Position numbers and translations under genes: made by a program. Positions 56,446 through 63,709 of a stretch of 64,000 nucleotides of DNA are shown one piece after another. Source of the stretch: JAZNQL01 sp045531205. GTDB lineage: Bacteria > Bacillota > Clostridia > UMGS1883 > UMGS1540. Every line of letters begins with the position of its first letter. The first letter of the stretch is position 1. Location: NCBI GenBank assembly GCA_045531205.1, contig JAZSDN010000002.1:10943-74942 (forward strand), given 5' to 3'. The notes beneath the pieces were generated by a model. That model had not been told where the DNA came from, made no database searches, and saw only the letters and a list, made by a program, of their open reading frames with translations.

Positions 56446-56759
56446 TAATCTTCACCTACCACTTCATAACCGCTTGCAATCATACGGTCAATGTCAAATC
56501 TGTAATAAGTCAAAAACGGTTTATCGTAAGGTTCATTTGCCTTTTTGGTTTTTATTTCATCAACAAAAATAAAACCACACGCTTTTAAGTCCTTAAATAA
56601 TTTCCTGCCCATTTGCAAATATTCATAACGCCCCCACCCTAAACTCGCTCCTGTTTGCGTTGTAACTTGAATACAAGAACCGTTATCAAGAATTAAATCA
56701 TATTTGTCTATGTGCTTAATATATCTGTTGATTTTTATTACAATTTTTTTATCAGCCAT
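56445..56759 (-). CDS. Hypothetical protein
   Basis: 104 residues with IKINRYIKHIDKYDLILDNG and LGWGRYEYLQMGRKLFKDLK. It overlaps both neighbours. No family recognised. Confidence 0.5.
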   Translation of the reverse strand: MADKKIVIKINRYIKHIDKYDLILDNGSCIQVTTQTGASLGWGRYEYLQMGRKLFKDLKACGFIFVDEIKTKKANEPYDKPFLTYYRFDIDRMIASGYEVVGED

Positions 56760-57207
56760 TATTTTTGCGCTCCTTTAACGCCTGTTCTGCTTCTTCTTTG
56801 GTGAGAAATACTGTTTTGCCGAATTCACCAAACGCAAACCAACCGTATATGTTCTTTTTTGTTGCAATTGTTTCGGAAATTTCAATGCAATCGGGGTGTT
56901 TGAATGGGCTTTTTGTTCTTGCACATTCGTTAGGGTCGCCCATACCACCTATTTGAAAATGTTCACAATGGCAACACTCGTCAGTCCATATATTAGTATC
57001 ATGAACATACACCGTATCTCCCACTTTACAAGGCGGTACGATAACGCCTTTTTCAAGAAGATAATAAGCAAGATATTCCAAGCTGCAACCGATTTTTTTA
57101 CCACCTGACATATCTATCTGTTCTTCAAGGTCAGCAGTAAGAAAATCAATTGTTTCTTGTTTTTCTGCCTGTTCAATTAACTCTATCAGCCTATCTCTGT
57201 CTGTCAT
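56752..57207 (-). CDS. PCKVGDTVY-family protein, member 3
   Basis: 151 residues from MTDRDRLIELIEQAEKQETI (57207). PPCKVGDTVYVHDTNIWTDE, a Cys-rich insert and FGKTVFLTKEEAEQALKERK. The N-terminal helical part with a membrane-proximal start resembles gene 49217. Unknown. Confidence 0.65.
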   Translation of the reverse strand: MTDRDRLIELIEQAEKQETIDFLTADLEEQIDMSGGKKIGCSLEYLAYYLLEKGVIVPPCKVGDTVYVHDTNIWTDECCHCEHFQIGGMGDPNECARTKSPFKHPDCIEISETIATKKNIYGWFAFGEFGKTVFLTKEEAEQALKERKNNG

Positions 57208-57218
57208 TAACTTGTACC

Positions 57219-57437
57219 TCACTTTTCAAATCTTACAAAATTTATAATTAGCACACTTTCAAAGTGCTCCTCACTATATTGTTTCATAATATAGTTTTCT
57301 ATCAATTTTATATCGTTTATATTAGAAATGGGAGTTGACCTGCTTATTTGATAGTTACCTCTACCGCTTGAACCGTCAACTCTCACAAAAGTAAACACAA
57401 CGTAATATTCATACTTATTTTTGTTTCTTTTTTTCAT
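57219..57437 (-). CDS. Hypothetical protein
   Basis: 72 residues: VVFTFVRVDGSSGRGNYQIS and a C-terminal VLIINFVRFEK. Beta-rich. Unknown. Confidence 0.5.
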   Translation of the reverse strand: MKKRNKNKYEYYVVFTFVRVDGSSGRGNYQISRSTPISNINDIKLIENYIMKQYSEEHFESVLIINFVRFEK

Positions 57438-57452
57438 CTTTCTATACTCCTT

Positions 57453-57875
57453 TTATCTGCACCTTCTCATTGCCTTTTTAAGCCCGTGCAGCAACCTTTC
57501 ATCTGCATTGACCTTTTCCATTGTTAAATCCAAGCAATCAAGGGTATCTGATACATCGTGTGTGTAGCTGTATTCGTGATTGCTCAACTCGTAACAAAAC
57601 ATATCATAAATAAATCCCTCGCCTGTGGTATCTTCGGCTATCGCCTTTTCCATATCCTCGGAATGTCTTGTAAGCATTTCACCAAAAGCGTCACTATCCG
57701 TTTTGCGAATGAATCCACCGTACCCGATTGAATAAATCTTGTCGGTGTCTGTCGGTTCAAGACCGAGCTGTTTCATTCCCTCGTCAAACTGTTTACGATT
57801 GAACGCAAACATCAAGGGGAATGCGTCAACCTCTTTTTGGTGTTTGTCTCTCATTTCTGCATACAGATTAGCCAT
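57453..57875 (-). CDS. Conserved phage protein
   Basis: 140 residues from MANLYAEMRDKHQKEVDAFP (57875). YSIGYGGFIRKTDSDAFGEM and MFCYELSNHEYSYTHDVSDT mark a family seen in several Firmicutes phages. Unknown function. Confidence 0.6.
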   Translation of the reverse strand: MANLYAEMRDKHQKEVDAFPLMFAFNRKQFDEGMKQLGLEPTDTDKIYSIGYGGFIRKTDSDAFGEMLTRHSEDMEKAIAEDTTGEGFIYDMFCYELSNHEYSYTHDVSDTLDCLDLTMEKVNADERLLHGLKKAMRRCR

Positions 57876-57888
57876 TATCTTCACTTCC

Positions 57889-58248
57889 TTAATAACTCAT
57901 TTTAATTGCAGGAATAACATCGTATTCACCTGTTTGCCAATTCAAAAACTTTGCTTTAACCTGTGTTAAGCCGTTCATTTTAAAACCGTATTTCTCAAAC
58001 TCTACAAGAGTTTCAATTAAACCTGACATATTACTTGATATTGTAAACTCTTTGATATCGTTTTCTTTGCAAGTTTTAACAATCGCTTCAATATCTTTTT
58101 CCCAAATTACCTCTGAAAAATCAATAAAGTCATTTCCAACTTCTTTGCTTGCACGGTAAGCCCAAAACATTGTGGGGTTAATACCTGCTTCTTTAAGGTT
58201 GGGGCATTTGTTTGTAATTGCTTCTTCAAAAACTTTGATTTCTTTCAT
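57889..58248 (-). CDS. Conserved phage protein, first g ene of an early operon
   Basis: 119 residues from MKEIKVFEEAITNKCPNLKE (58248). FWAYRASKEVGNDFIDFSEV and KYGFKMNGLTQVKAKFLNWQ. It follows the promoter at 58.29 kb by about 40 bases. Unknown. Confidence 0.55.
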   Translation of the reverse strand: MKEIKVFEEAITNKCPNLKEAGINPTMFWAYRASKEVGNDFIDFSEVIWEKDIEAIVKTCKENDIKEFTISSNMSGLIETLVEFEKYGFKMNGLTQVKAKFLNWQTGEYDVIPAIKMSY

Positions 58249-58285
58249 TTTGTGTACCTCTTTCTGTAATTTAATTACATATATT

Positions 58286-58319
58286 ATTATACACATTTTT
58301 TGTTATATTTCTATTCGCA
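58286..58319 (-). promoter_or_regulatory. Early promoter with shared box and partial dyad
   Basis: On the minus strand TGCGAATAGAA (58319-58309), 16 bp and TATAAT (58291-58286) with TG upstream; the ATTATAC half-site is intact and the other half is degenerate. It drives the gene at 58248 and the block to about 44.9 kb. Confidence 0.72.
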
Positions 58320-58354
58320 GAATTCACAAATTTTCGGATAGTTTCTTATGTACT

Positions 58355-58519
58355 TTATATACCTTTCTGCTTACGGATTTTGCGGTTTCTTATATGTATT
58401 CTGATTGCTCTTGCAAGCTTCACTTCAAAGGCAATAATTTTCTTTTCGTTGATATAGCCGATGATAAGCAGCACAACCGCCGCTAATTCAAAGAATGTTC
58501 GGATAACTTCACCTATCAT
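58355..58519 (-). CDS. Small membrane protein
   Basis: A 54-residue frame: RTFFELAAVVLLIIGYINEK followed by a basic tail (RAIRIHIRNRKIRKQKGI). GGAGC-type site is present before ATG 58519. Holin-like in shape but away from the lysis genes. Unknown. Confidence 0.5.
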   Translation of the reverse strand: MIGEVIRTFFELAAVVLLIIGYINEKKIIAFEVKLARAIRIHIRNRKIRKQKGI

Positions 58520-58536
58520 TTAAAACCGCTCCTTTC

Positions 58537-58773
58537 TTAAAACATACAGTTAGGGTCAAATTCTTTTTCTTCTTCTTTGCTAACAGGTAGAGTTCTTCGT
58601 TCAAGCCATTTCCCGTTGATTGTTCGCATTGAGGTATCACCCAAAGTAAAAGGTTTTTCGTCTGCTTCACACTTTATTCCTTCGCAATTAACGTGAATCG
58701 TGACGCTCACGCAATCGCCGTATTCTTCTTTAATGAGTTCGTAAATCTCATTTAAAACATCTTTTCTGCTCAT
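58537..58773 (-). CDS. Hypothetical protein
   Basis: 78 residues from MSRKDVLNEIYELIKEEYGD, then SVTIHVNCEGIKCEADEKPF. Overlaps the next gene by 26 bases. Unknown. Confidence 0.5.
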   Translation of the reverse strand: MSRKDVLNEIYELIKEEYGDCVSVTIHVNCEGIKCEADEKPFTLGDTSMRTINGKWLERRTLPVSKEEEKEFDPNCMF

Positions 58774-58945
58774 TTTCACCATTCCTTTCTGCAAGTGCTT
58801 TTTCTGCAAGATAAATAAGAACAGATAACCATTCTGCTTTTTTGTTATACATTGCCCTTATTCCTGCATTTCTTCCGCATTCGCTCAAATAGTTTGCTTG
58901 ATTTAGTGATATTTTTGCTTGTTTAATTGCTTCTTTTCCGTTCAC
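58748..58945 (-). CDS. Small helical protein
   Basis: 65 residues: MNGKEAIKQAKISLNQANYL and KAEWLSVLIYLAEKALAERN. Helical, charged. Unknown. Confidence 0.5.
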   Translation of the reverse strand: MNGKEAIKQAKISLNQANYLSECGRNAGIRAMYNKKAEWLSVLIYLAEKALAERNGENEQKRCFK

Positions 58946-59286
58946 TTCAACCCCTCCAATGCTTTTTCTGCTGCTTCTTTTGCTCCGTTACCTGCAAATG
59001 CCTTTTTGCCGAAATCTTCAAAATATACTTTGGTTGTCATTACAGGCTTTGATGTAGTTGCTAACAAGGCGTGTGAAGGTTTTCTGTGACCTCGACGATT
59101 TTTTCCTGTTGTAATATGTAACGCTTCAACCGTACACTCAACGATATTAGAGGGTGGAATTAAATCGTGTATTAAGTACACCGTATCGCCAACCCTGCAA
59201 GGTGCGAACAATTTGCAATCTTTGGGTTCAACAAAGTTTTTAAGACAATCACACAAAGTATAATGAACACAATCCTTACAAGTCAT
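58942..59286 (-). CDS. PCKVGDTVY-family protein, member 4
   Basis: 114 residues from MTCKDCVHYTLCDCLKNFVE (59286). APCRVGDTVYLIHDLIPPSN then a basic insert (GKNRRGHRKPS) and DFGKKAFAGNGAKEAAEKAL. Same layout as member 1 with an insertion. Unknown. Confidence 0.6.
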   Translation of the reverse strand: MTCKDCVHYTLCDCLKNFVEPKDCKLFAPCRVGDTVYLIHDLIPPSNIVECTVEALHITTGKNRRGHRKPSHALLATTSKPVMTTKVYFEDFGKKAFAGNGAKEAAEKALEGLK

Positions 59287-59573
59287 TCTTCCACCGTCCT
59301 TAAACATCTAATGCATTCTATCGCATTATCAAGAGCGTCAAGTGCTTCCTGTATACATTCTGCTGAATAAATCTGTTTTTCTTCGGCTTTTTCGAATAAA
59401 AATTCGCCGTATTCGTCTATTTCAATCATTTCAACTATTGATTTCTTATCGGAAGCATTGTTTAGTGCGGTTATTGCGTTTTTTACATCGTTTTCAGTCA
59501 TAGTTGTGGGCAGTCTTTGAAATTTAAACAATTTGCCCGAATTTATATCTCTGTAAAATATCAGTTTCATTTT
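59283..59573 (-). CDS. Hypothetical protein
   Basis: 96 residues from MKLIFYRDINSGKLFKFQRL, with TENDVKNAITALNNASDKKS. Unknown family; four-base overlap with member 4. Confidence 0.5.
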   Translation of the reverse strand, partial: KMKLIFYRDINSGKLFKFQRLPTTMTENDVKNAITALNNASDKKSIVEMIEIDEYGEFLFEKAEEKQIYSAECIQEALDALDNAIECIRCLRTVEE

Positions 59574-59749
59574 GTTACCCCTCTTTTCAGCCATTCTTTG
59601 TTATATTTAATAGCGGCTTCCTTTGTTTCAAATGCAGCGGTAGTAAGTAGACTTATCCAAGCGCACAATGTTTGCGTGGATATTTCACGCACCGCATTTT
59701 CCGCAAGTTCATCAAGATTCATATTCATTATGCAGTCATAATTTGTCAT
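59567..59749 (-). CDS. Small hypothetical protein
   Basis: 60 residues from MTNYDCIMNMNLDELAENAV, with FETKEAAIKYNKEWLKRG. Helical. Similar short proteins with MTNYD...M occur in phages. Unknown. Confidence 0.5.
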   Translation of the reverse strand: MTNYDCIMNMNLDELAENAVREISTQTLCAWISLLTTAAFETKEAAIKYNKEWLKRGVTK

Positions 59750-59967
59750 TCTTCCCACTCCTTTTTATATGTTTCTGTAACTGTGCCGTCAGCATAATAG
59801 GTATTTACTCTTACCCAATCGTTATGCTGTATTGTCATAAGCTGAAAAAATTCTCCCGCTTCGTCTTTGCCATACTGAATAACTATCATTTCGCCGTTTT
59901 CATTTTCGGCGGTGCAAGGCAAATCGTGACCTGCTACTTGTCTTTTAATTTCATTAAATGTTGTCAT
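59746..59967 (-). CDS. Conserved phage protein
   Basis: 73 residues: MTTFNEIKRQVAGHDLPCTA then MIVIQYGKDEAGEFFQLMTI and WVRVNTYYADGTVTETYKKE. Common in Clostridial phages; function unknown. Confidence 0.6.
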   Translation of the reverse strand: MTTFNEIKRQVAGHDLPCTAENENGEMIVIQYGKDEAGEFFQLMTIQHNDWVRVNTYYADGTVTETYKKEWEE

Positions 59968-59985
59968 ATTATTGTTAAGCTCCTT

Positions 59986-60216
59986 TCAATTAACATTCAT
60001 TTCAAATTCGTCACTATCAAAATATTTGCCGTTTTTATCAATGAGTATTTCTATATCAACCGTGCCTTTAATGCCTTTTTCGTAACACATCAATTCAACT
60101 GTTGGTTTTATATCTGCTTTAAGGCTTAACAAATCCGTATCTTTTATTATGATTGATAACGGATTTTTTAAAGAATGGTGATTTATTGTGATTTCAAGGG
60201 TATACTTTGCTTTCAT
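59986..60216 (-). CDS. Hypothetical protein
   Basis: 76 residues from MKAKYTLEITINHHSLKNPL (60216). Beta-rich (VDIEILIDKNGKYFDSDEFE). Unknown. Confidence 0.5.
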   Translation of the reverse strand: MKAKYTLEITINHHSLKNPLSIIIKDTDLLSLKADIKPTVELMCYEKGIKGTVDIEILIDKNGKYFDSDEFEMNVN

Positions 60217-60239
60217 TGTTAAGCTCCTTTCTATAACTC

Positions 60240-60620
60240 TCAAACTTTCCACGCTCGATATACGCACTTTTCCGAGCAATCCCAAGTGTCATATATTACT
60301 CCGTCAACACAAGCTGTCAAATGGTGTGCCATTTGCAGAATGTAGCTTCCAATCGGGTATGCTTCGCAGAATCGTTCACCGTTCATTCTCGGTTTACCTT
60401 TTACCGCAGGAAAGCTCATTTTTTGACCGTGCAACACATTCTCAATAAACGGAACATCATTGGTCATTTCATTAAATGTTTTTGCACCCGTGACCTTCTT
60501 GTATCGGTTTAATTGAAGCGATACCTCTTTATATGGAATGTTAGCTGCCTTTGAAATTGCCCTTTTTACGCAATCGCCAACTAATTTTCCTTTCGGGTGT
60601 GCATTGTAATACTGATACAT
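60240..60620 (-). CDS. Papain-like fold phage protein
   Basis: 126 residues. GKLVGDCVKRAISKAANIPY, YPIGSYILQMAHHLTACVDG and VIYDTWDCSEKCVYRAW fit the GDC..RA...HLTA..DG..DTWD family of cysteine-peptidase-like phage proteins (putative Cys-His-Asp). Activity and target unknown. Confidence 0.6.
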   Translation of the reverse strand: MYQYYNAHPKGKLVGDCVKRAISKAANIPYKEVSLQLNRYKKVTGAKTFNEMTNDVPFIENVLHGQKMSFPAVKGKPRMNGERFCEAYPIGSYILQMAHHLTACVDGVIYDTWDCSEKCVYRAWKV

Positions 60621-60646
60621 TTTAAATCTCCTTTCTTTGCTCTGCG

Positions 60647-60859
60647 TTATACGATTACATTATCAATTTCAACGATTGGATTCGGCTGAATTATAAAATC
60701 CGCAAAACCCTTGTTTACCATTTCTTTGCGGTACTTTTCTATTTTTTCTTCCGCTTCTTTTTCGGTTTCAGCAAGAACATATCTTACTTGCTTTTCATCA
60801 ATGTCTATAATCTTGTGGTCAGCGTCAATGTGATTGATTTTGAATGTGAATATTGTCAT
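60647..60859 (-). CDS. Small hypothetical protein
   Basis: 70 residues from MTIFTFKINHIDADHKIIDI, with LAETEKEAEEKIEKYRKEMV. It follows a GC-rich repeat hairpin. Unknown. Confidence 0.5.
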   Translation of the reverse strand: MTIFTFKINHIDADHKIIDIDEKQVRYVLAETEKEAEEKIEKYRKEMVNKGFADFIIQPNPIVEIDNVIV

Positions 60860-60878
60860 AATCTTTACTCCTTTCAAC

Positions 60879-60907
60879 GGGCGGTATTGCCGCCGCCCTC
60901 GGCTTTG
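60879..60907 (-). repeat. GC-rich hairpin repeat, copy 2
   Basis: GGGCGGTATTGCCGCCGCCC with CTCGGCTTTG matches the block at 36883-36910 with a single change. It follows the stop of the gene at 60911 by a few bases. Same position relative to the operon promoter as copy 1. Confidence 0.65.
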
Positions 60908-60910
60908 TTT

Positions 60911-61288
60911 TTATAAATTTGAAAGATTGTGCATTAAGCATTTCAAGTTGTTTTCGGCAAGCTCCTTGCTAATGGTGGTTTGTCTTATTGTCTTTTCTAA
61001 TTCTTTTATTTGATTCTTGTATTCTTCAATCTGTTTTTTCTGTTTCTCAATTTCTTCATTTTTTGCTTTGTATTCTCTTGCCTTGTCGTACAATTCTGAA
61101 TGGCTGATTGTTTCGCATTCTTTTGCAAGAGCTTTGAAAATGTCAGTTGTTATTTCTTCCATTGAAAATGCTTGACAAGTTTCTACGCCGTAATAGATGT
61201 TATCAAGTATTTTGTGTTCTGCTCCACCGTGTGTGTCTGCATCTTCCGTTACAAGGTATTTTTGATTAACGATTACTATAAATTTCAT
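60911..61288 (-). CDS. Coiled-coil protein, first gene of an early operon
   Basis: 125 residues: an N-terminal MKFIVIVNQKYLVTEDADTH and a coiled coil (NEEIEKQKKQIEEYKNQIKE). Its leader sequence CGAAAGGAAGTAAAACAATG matches that of 37752. Unknown. Confidence 0.6.
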   Translation of the reverse strand: MKFIVIVNQKYLVTEDADTHGGAEHKILDNIYYGVETCQAFSMEEITTDIFKALAKECETISHSELYDKAREYKAKNEEIEKQKKQIEEYKNQIKELEKTIRQTTISKELAENNLKCLMHNLSNL

Positions 61289-61339
61289 TGTTTTACTTCC
61301 TTTCGTTCTGTGGGGTTGTTGTGTTTCCTAACACTTATA

Positions 61340-61373
61340 ATTATACACATTTTTATGTACAATTCTATTCGCA
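61340..61373 (-). promoter_or_regulatory. Early promoter with shared box and dyad
   Basis: TGCGAATAGAA (61373-61363), 16 bp and TATAAT (61345-61340) on the minus strand, with dyad ATTATAC-N10-GTACAAT over 61340-61363. It drives the gene at 61288. Confidence 0.75.
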
Positions 61374-61407
61374 AAATAACAAAATTTTCAAAGTCTTTTT
61401 TGTATAT

Positions 61408-61431
61408 TTTGTACACATTTTTATGTATAAT
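61408..61431 (+). promoter_or_regulatory. Promoter/operator of the lone plus-strand gene
   Basis: The plus-strand TG-TATAAT (61426-61431) lies in a dyad TTGTAC-N10-GTATAAT matching the minus-strand sites. The -35 is poor, so regulation by the dyad-binding protein is likely. Confidence 0.55.
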
Positions 61432-61505
61432 ATAATTGTAGAGGGTGGTTTTTAGTCACTTATTATGCAAAAATACCTATATATAATAAAAAGGGGCGAT
61501 TTGAA

Positions 61506-61757
61506 ATGACTGACAAAAAAATTCTTCAATATGCGATTAAGGGAATTGCGGCAGAAATCGAGCAACTTGAAAAGGATATTAAGCAAGGTTACAAGTACAT
61601 TGAGCAGATTGATAAAGGTCAGAAGGTCAAAACTCCAAAGACTAAACAAGAGATTCTTGAAATTATCGCAGAGAAAGACGCTGAAATGAAGAAGCTGGAA
61701 AAGGAAAAATTCAATATCAGTTGGCAAGTTGATGTTGAAATGAAAGACAAAAACTAA
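61506..61757 (+). CDS. Lone plus-strand coiled-coil protein
   Basis: 83 residues: ILQYAIKGIAAEIEQLEKDI then IIAEKDAEMKKLEKEKFNIS; a coiled coil. AAAGGGGCG precedes the ATG. It has its own promoter with a shared dyad and its own terminator, so it is a single-gene unit between lysis and early blocks. A lysogenic conversion (moron) or immunity-related gene is possible. Confidence 0.6.
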   Translation: MTDKKILQYAIKGIAAEIEQLEKDIKQGYKYIEQIDKGQKVKTPKTKQEILEIIAEKDAEMKKLEKEKFNISWQVDVEMKDKN

Positions 61758-61770
61758 AAAAAGGCATAAA

Positions 61771-61808
61771 AAAAGAGGGGCAAGCCGTTAAGCCTGCCCC
61801 TTTTTTAA
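61771..61808. terminator. Bidirectional terminator
   Basis: GGGGCA...TGCCCC stem with T-runs on both sides (TTTTTTAATT plus, TCTTTTTTT minus). It ends the lone gene from one side and the lysis operon from the other. Confidence 0.85.
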
Positions 61809-61976
61809 TTAAAGAAAAAATACTGCCAAATAAAGACTTGCCAAATTCGCTATATGATATGCAAGCCCTTCAAGGGATAAAATCATATCAGTAAGCGAAA
61901 TTTCAGGAAATCCCTCTACGGCAAAATATTCTACCGTTTTGAGAATGTGCGTGAAAAACATTATTACATATTCCAT
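61809..61976 (-). CDS. Small hydrophobic protein after endolysin
   Basis: A 55-residue frame with GAGGTG before ATG 61976: MEYVIMFFTHILKTVEYFAV and SLEGLAYHIANLASLYLAVF. It has one or two hydrophobic stretches and may assist lysis. Unknown. Confidence 0.55.
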   Translation of the reverse strand: MEYVIMFFTHILKTVEYFAVEGFPEISLTDMILSLEGLAYHIANLASLYLAVFFL

Positions 61977-61990
61977 ATAAACACCTCATT

Positions 61991-62713
61991 TTAAGGTTTA
62001 ATCAAAACTCCTGCTTTGAGCTTTACAAGAAGTTTTGTGTTTTGGGTAGGTGTGCCGATATAACCCTTTATTCCGTTAGCTGCCGCAATTTTTTTACGGT
62101 AGGAATAACGGGAATCCACGCCGATAGCTTTGAGTGCGTCAACGATTGATACACTCTTACCTGTGTATCGTTTAAAATAGTTTACGCTGGGTGCAGGCTT
62201 GCTTGATTGCACCGTTTTTTCTTCCTCATAGTCAATCCACGGGCATTTACCCCAATTCGTCCACGGTCTGTCTTTTAAATTGGTTCTTACTACACCGTAA
62301 TCGTGACCACGGGCTTCTAAAACCTTGCCGTTACCCTCATAAACACCAACGTGACCGTCAAAAAACACAAGTACACCCGCAATTTCGGGAAGTGTTGCAA
62401 TTTTGCCCTTTTCCTTACACTTTGAAAGCATACCGTTAGCGGAAACATCTTGTGAGGAATTATATTTAGGTGTTGCGGTTGTGCTTGCGCTCCACAAATA
62501 ACCTTTAATCAATCCAACACAGTCGTGTACACGCTGTCCGTATTGTGTATCAAATCTGACCTTGTATTTTGATTGAAGATAATAATTAGGGTATTGCGCC
62601 TTTTTGCTGTTATGCAGTGACTTACTTGCAGTTTGTCCGAAAGTGCCGTACCAATAAGGTTTACCAAGCTGTGCCTTTGCGTATGCTACCAATCCTGTAT
62701 TAGTTTTTGCCAT
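61991..62713 (-). CDS. Endolysin, NlpC/P60-type with C-terminal wall-binding domain
   Basis: 240 residues. The catalytic domain has HDCVGLIKGYLW (nucleophile Cys) and AGVLVFFDGHVGVYEGNG with the His, then KVLEARGHDYGVV. The C-terminal 60 residues (YFKRYTGKSVSIVDALKAIG, GYIGTPTQNTKLLVKLKAG) are a wall-binding repeat common to Clostridial endolysins. It cleaves peptidoglycan at lysis. It overlaps the holin gene by 14 bases. Confidence 0.88.
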   Translation of the reverse strand: MAKTNTGLVAYAKAQLGKPYWYGTFGQTASKSLHNSKKAQYPNYYLQSKYKVRFDTQYGQRVHDCVGLIKGYLWSASTTATPKYNSSQDVSANGMLSKCKEKGKIATLPEIAGVLVFFDGHVGVYEGNGKVLEARGHDYGVVRTNLKDRPWTNWGKCPWIDYEEEKTVQSSKPAPSVNYFKRYTGKSVSIVDALKAIGVDSRYSYRKKIAAANGIKGYIGTPTQNTKLLVKLKAGVLIKP

Positions 62714-63038
62714 TTTCAGAATCCCCCTCTGTTTGAATTACTGCTGCTATTGCTTGATTGTTTTCTAACCATTCACGCATAATTTCAAGAGCTTCATCAA
62801 CAAGCTTTGAAAACAAGCTGAACGGCATAATTTTTGAGAATTTCGGGAATCTCTCAATAAACATTGAGTAAACCATTGCAAGCTTCAACTTGCCCGTGCC
62901 GCCGCCAAGAATCTTTTCAGCTTCACATACCGCCCAAAGCAACCAAGCTTTTACCTTCTCAATTCCGCAGAATTTATAAAGCAAAATAAAAAAGACAACC
63001 GCTATTACAGCGAGTGCCACCCAAATGTACCATTCCAT
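62700..63038 (-). CDS. Holin family protein
   Basis: 112 residues: an N-terminal membrane helix (YIWVALAVIAVVFFILLYKF) and ILGGGTGKLKLAMVYSMFIE, then a helical tail with LVDEALEIMREWLENN. The GGGTGK..MV.....F family includes phage holins of the LLH type. It should form the membrane lesion that releases the endolysin. Confidence 0.75.
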   Translation of the reverse strand: MEWYIWVALAVIAVVFFILLYKFCGIEKVKAWLLWAVCEAEKILGGGTGKLKLAMVYSMFIERFPKFSKIMPFSLFSKLVDEALEIMREWLENNQAIAAVIQTEGDSENGKN

Positions 63039-63385
63039 TAATAGTCACTTCCTTCATCATTGATAGAAATTTCGTGTTTTTTTCTATATACCGCCGTACA
63101 AATTTTAACTGTGTTTTCAAGCCCAGCTTTCAAAAGATAGCCGCCTATACACACTCTGAATGTTTCGTTGATTTCAGTAATATGTGTAGCAAGTACCGTG
63201 CTGTCGGGAAGTTCCTTTAACATCACCGCAACAAATATGTATTGAACAAAATAGTAGATTGACAATACAACGACTATCTTTTTTGAAAACTCCCAAAGCC
63301 AATTTAAAATGCTGCTTTTATCCGCTTCTTTGCGTTTCTTCCATTTTCGGTAATGGATTATACAAGCATTTATCAGCTTTTTCAT
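63038..63385 (-). CDS. Membrane protein of the lysis cluster
   Basis: 115 residues with a basic N-terminus and one or two membrane segments (IVVVLSIYYFVQYIFVAVML). Located between XhlA-like and holin genes. A second holin or antiholin is possible. Confidence 0.6.
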   Translation of the reverse strand: MKKLINACIIHYRKWKKRKEADKSSILNWLWEFSKKIVVVLSIYYFVQYIFVAVMLKELPDSTVLATHITEINETFRVCIGGYLLKAGLENTVKICTAVYRKKHEISINDEGSDY

Positions 63386-63690
63386 TTAATCACCAACGCT
63401 ATTACCGCTCCGAGAATCGCACCTAAAATGGTTGTAATAACACAACCTATTACAAGGCGTTTATAGTGTTTGTATTCTTCGGCAGGCTCGTGTTCAAGGC
63501 TTGCAAGGCGTTCTCCCTGCTCTTTCTGCTCTTTTGCCATATATTCCATATTAATACCAAGCTTATCTACGGAATTGACTAATTTGTGCAGTAAATCTTG
63601 TTGTTTTTCACAGTTATCCATACGGTGTTTAAGGCTTTTTATTTCCTGTTCGTGATTTTCAAATTGAACCGCTATTTGTTCAGGTGTCAA
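63382..63690 (-). CDS. XhlA-like membrane-associated protein
   Basis: 102 residues: a coiled coil (ENHEQEIKSLKHRMDNCEKQ, EQKEQGERLASLEHEP) followed by one membrane helix (LVIGCVITTILGAILGAVIA). This is the arrangement of hemolysin XhlA-family lysis helpers. GGGGG lies upstream. Confidence 0.75.
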   Translation of the reverse strand: MTPEQIAVQFENHEQEIKSLKHRMDNCEKQQDLLHKLVNSVDKLGINMEYMAKEQKEQGERLASLEHEPAEEYKHYKRLVIGCVITTILGAILGAVIALVIK

Positions 63691-63709
63691 TGTTTTCGCC
63701 CCCTGTCGA

